The notes beneath the pieces were generated by a model, which saw only the letters and a list, made by a program, of their open reading frames with translations, had not been told where the DNA came from and ran no database searches. This document shows, one piece after another, positions 59,484 to 64,000 of a DNA stretch of 64,000 bases (position 1 is its first letter; each line of letters starts with the position of its first letter). Origin of the DNA: JAWCNN01 sp038848005 (GTDB taxonomy: Archaea > Thermoproteota > Bathyarchaeia > Bathyarchaeales > Bathycorpusculaceae); the NCBI GenBank assembly GCA_038848005.1, contig JAWCNZ010000005.1, forward strand, positions 7,216 through 71,215, read 5' to 3'. The position numbers and the translations under genes were made by a program.

Positions 59484-59646
59484 TTATAGCCCTCTCATAG
59501 CTTGTTAGAGCGGTAATGAATAAAATGCTTTATCCTACAGTATACTCCCCACGTCTTCTAAGATCCCATACCCTCCCTGGGGATAAGTCAGCAATTTTCA
59601 CTTTAACTTGTCTCTCCACGGTTTCAGCGGTACTATGCTTCGTGTG
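59484..59646. other. Divergent gap between fumarase and radA, no gene seen
   Basis: Contains a GC-rich patch with TCCCCA and TGGGGA (about 59544-59582) forming a weak stem, and no open frame with family character. It may hold untranslated leader sequence of the fumarase operon. Confidence 0.3.
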
Positions 59647-59697
59647 TTTTAAATACTGCTTTGAACCAACTTTTGATAAATATTAATAGGGAGGGGA
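59647..59697 (+). promoter_or_regulatory. radA promoter and ribosome-binding site
   Basis: TTTTAAATAC at about 59647-59656 is a TATA-like box about 55 bases before the ATG at 59707. GGGAGGGG at about 59690-59697 is a strong ribosome-binding site about ten bases upstream. An ATG at 59699 lies too close to this site and is out of frame. Confidence 0.5.
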
Positions 59698-59706
59698 AAT
59701 GTTTCA

Positions 59707-60717
59707 ATGGTTGAAGAGGGCGAAGGGGAAGGCGCTGTTAAAAAGAAGTATGAGTTTTTAGAGGATTTGCCAGGTATTGGTCCAGCTACGGCTCAGAAAC
59801 TGCGGGAGTTGGGTTTTCACACTGTTGAGTCTTTGGCTTTGGCAACAGCACGTGAATTGGAGCCAGCCGGCATAAGCGAGAAAAAGGCTTTCGCTATCAT
59901 TGAGGCTGCACGTTCATCCATTAGCGTTTCATTTATTAGGGCTGATGAGCTAATGAAAATGCGCCAGAACGTTTTGCGTTTGTCGACTGGCAGCAAAGCC
60001 TTGGACAAGATTCTTGATGGAGGATTAGAAACGCAGACCATAACAGAGTTTTATGGCGAGTATGGAAGCGGCAAAAGTCAAATATGCCATCAATTATGCG
60101 TGAATGTGCAGTTGCCACCCGAAAAAGGCGGGTTAAACGGTGCAGCCTTGTACATTGATACCGAAAACACTTTTAGAACTGAACGCATCGTGCAGATGGC
60201 TCGCCATTTGGGACTTGACCCAGAGCAGATAGTTAAAAACATTATTTATGCTGAGGCTTACACTTCTGACCACCAAATGTTTCTTTTAGACAACGCTGAC
60301 GACGTCATTAAACAGAACAACGTGAAGCTTATCATTGTTGATTCGTTAACAGCCCATTTCAGAAGCGAATACATTGGACGTGAAATGCTGGCTTCTAGAC
60401 AACAGAAACTTAACAAGCACATGCACAAGCTTATTCGACTGGCAAGAGCTTTCAATCTTGTCACAGTCGTGACAAATCAGGTTATGGCTAAGCCAGACAT
60501 GTTCTTCAACGATGCCGTCCACCCAGTTGGTGGACACATTGTTGGACATACAAGCCACACAAGGGTTTATCTGCGAAGAGCCGCTCATGGACCAGTAAGG
60601 ATTGCCCGTTTAGTTTCAAGTCCATACTTGCCTGAAGGCGAAGAAATATTTAAAATAACAGAAAACGGCATAGAAGACATTTCCGAAGAGGAGAAACCAA
60701 AATCCCGTGTGCGTTGA
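59707..60717 (+). CDS. radA: DNA recombination protein RadA
   Basis: A 336-residue recombinase. The N-terminal HhH domain (FLEDLPGIGPATAQKLREL) is followed by the core with Walker A GEYGSGKS at 117-124, Walker B KLIIVDSLTAHFRSEY, and the VTNQVM motif. Polymerisation and L1/L2 regions follow normally (GRE, GGHIVGHTSHTRVYLRR). It forms filaments on single-stranded DNA for homologous recombination. Typical archaeal length is 320-350. Its stop overlaps the start of a small gene of unknown function (TTGA). Confidence 0.97.
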   Translation: MVEEGEGEGAVKKKYEFLEDLPGIGPATAQKLRELGFHTVESLALATARELEPAGISEKKAFAIIEAARSSISVSFIRADELMKMRQNVLRLSTGSKALDKILDGGLETQTITEFYGEYGSGKSQICHQLCVNVQLPPEKGGLNGAALYIDTENTFRTERIVQMARHLGLDPEQIVKNIIYAEAYTSDHQMFLLDNADDVIKQNNVKLIIVDSLTAHFRSEYIGREMLASRQQKLNKHMHKLIRLARAFNLVTVVTNQVMAKPDMFFNDAVHPVGGHIVGHTSHTRVYLRRAAHGPVRIARLVSSPYLPEGEEIFKITENGIEDISEEEKPKSRVR

Positions 60718-61166
60718 AAATGCCAGTTCCAAAAGCCCTAGTGACACGGTACTTCCAACTTTTAGTTAATAGGCAGTTCGCAGAAGCCGAAAGAGAACTG
60801 GAAAGAATAAAACAGAAAATGCATAAAACAGAATGGAACAGAGGTTACTTTAGAGGTTTATATGGAATGTTAATTGTCCGCCGATCGACAAACAATGATT
60901 CATATGCCTTCCTTTCAAAATTAGATTTAAACGACAAAGCCGCTTTGCACGCTTATAAACGTGAATTTTCAAACCATGTCAAAAATAGGCTTCACGGAGA
61001 GTTCGACCGTGGATTTTTCTCAGCTTGGGCTGACTGCATGAGCGTACTCAGCAGAATCAACATTGCAAATGACCCGAACGCAAACGCTATGGCAACAGTT
61101 TCTGAAAATTTGAAGGGTAATAAAGGTCAGGTAACCATGGAAAAGTTTCTCGGCGGGAAAGCTTAA
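60714..61166 (+). CDS. Unknown protein translationally coupled to radA
   Basis: A 150-residue protein (TTG 60714 or ATG 60720, both in the same frame). The start overlaps the radA stop, so it should be translated together with RadA. The sequence is helical and charged in the first 60 residues (RYFQLLVNRQFAEAERELER) and has the patch YFRGLYGMLIVRRSTN. No known domain was recognised. It could be a RadA partner, by position only. Confidence 0.6.
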   Translation: MKMPVPKALVTRYFQLLVNRQFAEAERELERIKQKMHKTEWNRGYFRGLYGMLIVRRSTNNDSYAFLSKLDLNDKAALHAYKREFSNHVKNRLHGEFDRGFFSAWADCMSVLSRINIANDPNANAMATVSENLKGNKGQVTMEKFLGGKA

Positions 61167-61468
61167 GCGCTAACCATTAACGTGTAGAGGAGGACCCAAA
61201 AAACCAGCCAAGCAAGAAAGTAAACGCCGATGCCTGTTGTCAAGATTTTTTGTTGTTTATCCACTTTATATGCAAATTTCAACTTTAATATGTAATAGGA
61301 AAAAAGGTAAATCAGCAATGCAATGTCAAAACCGTAAAGGAAAAAGCTTATGTTAGCTTGGGGAGGATTGGAAACTGCGCCTACCACCTGCATGAATCCC
61401 GTAGATGCTAAAGCGGCAATTATGCCCAAAAACAACCTTAACCAATAAATTTTCTCTAACAGCGTCAT
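61163..61468 (-). CDS. Three-helix membrane protein of unknown function
   Basis: A 101-residue protein with three hydrophobic segments: LRLFLGIIAALASTGFMQV, ISFFLYGFDIALLIYLFSYY and YFLAWLVFWVLLYTLMV. A short charged loop (KLKFAYKVDKQQK) lies between the second and third. Small three-helix proteins include the EMC6 family, but no clear motif supports that. It is convergent with the radA-linked gene, overlapping it by four bases. Confidence 0.55.
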   Translation of the reverse strand: MTLLEKIYWLRLFLGIIAALASTGFMQVVGAVSNPPQANISFFLYGFDIALLIYLFSYYILKLKFAYKVDKQQKILTTGIGVYFLAWLVFWVLLYTLMVSA

Positions 61469-61558
61469 TTTCAGCGCCTTTATTTCACCTCTACTAGACT
61501 AGGATTTAAAAGTTGCCTATTTATTAGTTTATCAGCGAAAAGCGTAAAAGTGGTTTAG

Positions 61559-63598
61559 TTGCTGAAACGTGAATTCACAAGCTTCGACGTAGCCGCAGTT
61601 GTTTACGAGTTAAAACAAACCATTTTAGAGTCACGCGTAAGCAATATTTACCAACTAAACCATAAAACCTTGCTTTTTAAACTGCATAAGGCGGATAAAC
61701 CAGCTTTCCAACTGATTTTGGAAGCTGGAAAACGATTACATTTAACCTCTTACGCCCTTGAAAAGCCCGTTGTTCCACCAACTTTTTGCATGGCTTTAAG
61801 AAAACACTTAAAAGGCGCATGGTTAACAAGCATTGACCAATACGAGTTTGAAAGAACCGTCATCTTCAATCTTAAAACCAAAAGTGGAAATATGCGACTT
61901 GTTTTGGAACTTTTCGGCGAAGGCAACATAATCCTAATAGGCGAAAAAAACAGGATTCTCCAAGCCTTAATTTATAGGCGAATGCGAGACCGCAACATAC
62001 TCCGCGGCGAAAACTTTGTTTTTGCTCCCTCAAGCGGAAAAAACCCATTCAAGATCAGCAAAGAAGAGTTAACTGCAACACTGGCAGGTTTCGGCGATTT
62101 GGCTGTTGTTAGGGCAATAGCCCGCATCCTAAGCATCGGCGGTTTGTACGCAGAAGAAACCTTGTTAAGAGCTGGGGTTGACAAGACAAAGCCTTGCAAA
62201 GCCTTAAACAATCTGGAAGTTGAAGCCATCTACAAGAGTTTACAAGCTATGTTATCGCAAGTTTCAGATGGCAAGTTTGAGCCATCCATCATTTTAGATT
62301 CCAACGGAGAATTCATTGACGTTACGCCTTTCAGACTTAAACATTACGATGGATTCAATCGCAAATCCCATAGAAGCTTTAGTGAAGCCTTAGACGAGTT
62401 TTATGCAAGAGTCTCGGCTGTGGAGAAGGCGGTTGCCAGCATCGAAATTGAAAAGTTGAGGCAAGAGGGTGAAAGGCTTAAACGCATAATTGAAAGCCAA
62501 GAAAAAGCTTTAGAAGAAGCTGAAGCTGAAAAAGCCAAAAAAATTGGAGACGCCATTTACGCACACGCTGGAGAGCTCCAACTCTTACTGGAAAAATTTT
62601 TAGCTGGGAAAAAAGCTGGCAAAGAATGGAGTCAAATAGTTTCTGAAGTTTTAGCCGAAAAGAAAGCGGGCGTCAAACCCAGCGTTTTCTTCGAATCTTT
62701 CGATGCAAAAAGCTTGGTGGTGCACGTTTGCGTGGACGGATTAAAGTTCGGCTTGGGCTTAAGACGTAAACTGTTTGACGAAGCTGGACGGTTTTATGAG
62801 CGAAGCAAACATGTGAGACAAAAAATGGAGGGCGTTAAAGCGGCTTTAGAAGAAACAAGGAAAAAATTGGCTGAAATCACAGCTAAAATGGAAGAAGCGG
62901 AAACCCTAAAACATGCTAAGCCAGCCGAAGCCATAAAAGAACTTGAAAAACGCAAAATCAAGCGCAAGGAATGGTTTGAAAAGTTTAGGTGGTTCATATC
63001 TTCAGAAGGCTTATTGGTAGTCGCTGGCAAAGACGCCACCACCAACGAAATCCTAATAAAAAAATACACAGAACCAAACGACATCGTTTTCCACGCAGAC
63101 ATTGCAGGTGCGCCCTTCGTCGTCGTCAAAACCCAAGGCAAAAGACCAAGCGAACAAACACTAAAAGAAGCAAGCGAATTCGCCGCAGCCCATTCACGCG
63201 CATGGCGTGAAGGTTTCGCCTCAACAGACGTTTACTGGGTTGAACCAAACCAACTAAGCAAAACGGCTCCGTCAGGCGAATACGTGCCACACGGCGCCTT
63301 CGTTGTCAACGGAAAAAGAAACTGGATGCGAAACACACCGCTCAAAATAGCCATCGGCATAACAACCGAAAACAGCGAAACAAAACTCATCGGCGGACCA
63401 ATAGACGCCATAAAAGCAAAAACAAAAGTTTACACCACAATAGCGCCCGGAGAAAAAAGCGGAAAAGAACTATTAAAGCAAATTTTAAAGGTTCTAGCCG
63501 AAAAAACATCAAAAGAACAACGAGAAAAAGTGTTAAAGGCTTCAATTGAAGAAGTTAGAGAATACGTCCCCTATGGAAAAGGAAGAATATTAGAATAA
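61559..63598 (+). CDS. rqcH: RqcH/NEMF/Tae2-family ribosome quality control protein
   Basis: A 679-residue protein from TTG 61559. The N-terminal NFACT-N domain begins FTSFDVAAVVYELKQTILES and includes TFCMALRKHLKGAWL and the catalytic-like RRMRDRNILRG. A coiled coil lies around 285-330 and 415-450, followed by NFACT-R with YWVEPNQLSKTAPSGEYVPH and GAFVVNGKRNWM. RqcH and NEMF bind stalled large ribosomal subunits and add tails to the stuck chain. It is convergent with the 16S rRNA gene, gap about 115 bases. Confidence 0.92.
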   Translation: MLKREFTSFDVAAVVYELKQTILESRVSNIYQLNHKTLLFKLHKADKPAFQLILEAGKRLHLTSYALEKPVVPPTFCMALRKHLKGAWLTSIDQYEFERTVIFNLKTKSGNMRLVLELFGEGNIILIGEKNRILQALIYRRMRDRNILRGENFVFAPSSGKNPFKISKEELTATLAGFGDLAVVRAIARILSIGGLYAEETLLRAGVDKTKPCKALNNLEVEAIYKSLQAMLSQVSDGKFEPSIILDSNGEFIDVTPFRLKHYDGFNRKSHRSFSEALDEFYARVSAVEKAVASIEIEKLRQEGERLKRIIESQEKALEEAEAEKAKKIGDAIYAHAGELQLLLEKFLAGKKAGKEWSQIVSEVLAEKKAGVKPSVFFESFDAKSLVVHVCVDGLKFGLGLRRKLFDEAGRFYERSKHVRQKMEGVKAALEETRKKLAEITAKMEEAETLKHAKPAEAIKELEKRKIKRKEWFEKFRWFISSEGLLVVAGKDATTNEILIKKYTEPNDIVFHADIAGAPFVVVKTQGKRPSEQTLKEASEFAAAHSRAWREGFASTDVYWVEPNQLSKTAPSGEYVPHGAFVVNGKRNWMRNTPLKIAIGITTENSETKLIGGPIDAIKAKTKVYTTIAPGEKSGKELLKQILKVLAEKTSKEQREKVLKASIEEVREYVPYGKGRILE

Positions 63599-63713
63599 CA
63601 ACTCTTGAAAAACTGGTTTACAAGTTACAGGAAAACTAACAAAAACATTGAAACGTTGGACTTTGACGTTTAACGGCTTTTTCCAGCTTTCTCCTCCAGT
63701 TGGCTTGTTTCTT
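63599..63713. other. Spacer between rqcH and the 16S rRNA 3' end
   Basis: Holds the trailer of the 16S transcript on the minus strand. No 23S, tRNA or other RNA gene start is visible in it, and the next gene (rqcH) runs towards the rRNA on the opposite strand. Confidence 0.5.

Positions 63714-64000
<287 letters not shown>

Noticed and set aside
59530..59585. GC-rich patch before radA as a small RNA gene
   Set aside because: Only a six-base stem could be drawn; no tRNA, C/D-box or other known motif was seen.

Overview
The window comes from an archaeon, most likely a Bathyarchaeota-type (TACK group) acetogen-like or heterotrophic lineage. The signs of an archaeon are a TATA-binding protein, RadA, archaeosine tRNA-guanine transglycosylase, an Lsm protein, a geranylgeranyl-reductase-like flavoprotein, type IV pilin (class III) signal peptides, TATA-box promoters and an archaeal 16S rRNA 3' end. 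A short XPF nuclease without a helicase and a carboxy-extended Lsm protein point to the TACK side. The Bathyarchaeota assignment is inference from gene content and needs the 16S rRNA placed in a tree.

Region 1 (1-6.7 kb) opens with the C-terminus of the CO dehydrogenase/acetyl-CoA synthase corrinoid subunit. It continues with a frameshifted acylphosphatase with a heptad-repeat tail, a 2x[4Fe-4S] protein and a CooT-like nickel protein. A minus-strand run follows: beta-CASP nuclease, archaemetzincin and presenilin-like protease, then TgtA and a PHP phosphoesterase. Region 2 (6.8-14.6 kb) has a PAC2 protein, divergent XPD and XPF repair genes, an Lsm protein, a sugar nucleotidyltransferase plus phosphohexomutase pair and a PfkB kinase.

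Region 3 (14.7-33.5 kb) is a cell-surface island. It holds a prepilin peptidase, a small pilin, and a long minus-strand operon encoding a secretion ATPase, a TadC/FlaJ-like membrane platform and five pilin-like or membrane-anchored proteins, three of them unusually large. A VapBC toxin-antitoxin pair sits between the pilin and the operon. Three large secreted Ig/PKD/beta-helix proteins follow. Region 4 (33.6-37.9 kb) is accessory: a split VapC with its antitoxin, a site-2 protease, an Lrp regulator, a doubly broken HepT-MntA toxin-antitoxin pair and an HxlR-type regulator.

Region 5 (37.9-64 kb) is mostly core genome. It has a geranylgeranyl-reductase-like protein, Dph6, a RecA/KaiC-like ATPase overlapping DNA ligase, an Lhr helicase, an AsnRS-related asparagine synthetase beside GTP-dependent PEP carboxykinase, zinc ribbons, signal peptidase, TBP, OPRT, lactate racemase, RimI, two-subunit fumarase, RadA, an RqcH/NEMF homologue and the 3' end of a 16S rRNA gene that is not followed by 23S rRNA. 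CODH/ACS, PEPCK and fumarase fit a carbon metabolism combining the Wood-Ljungdahl pathway with gluconeogenesis and part of the TCA cycle. Nothing resembling a CRISPR array, tRNA gene, insertion sequence or prophage was seen. No gene-free stretch exceeds about 300 bases.
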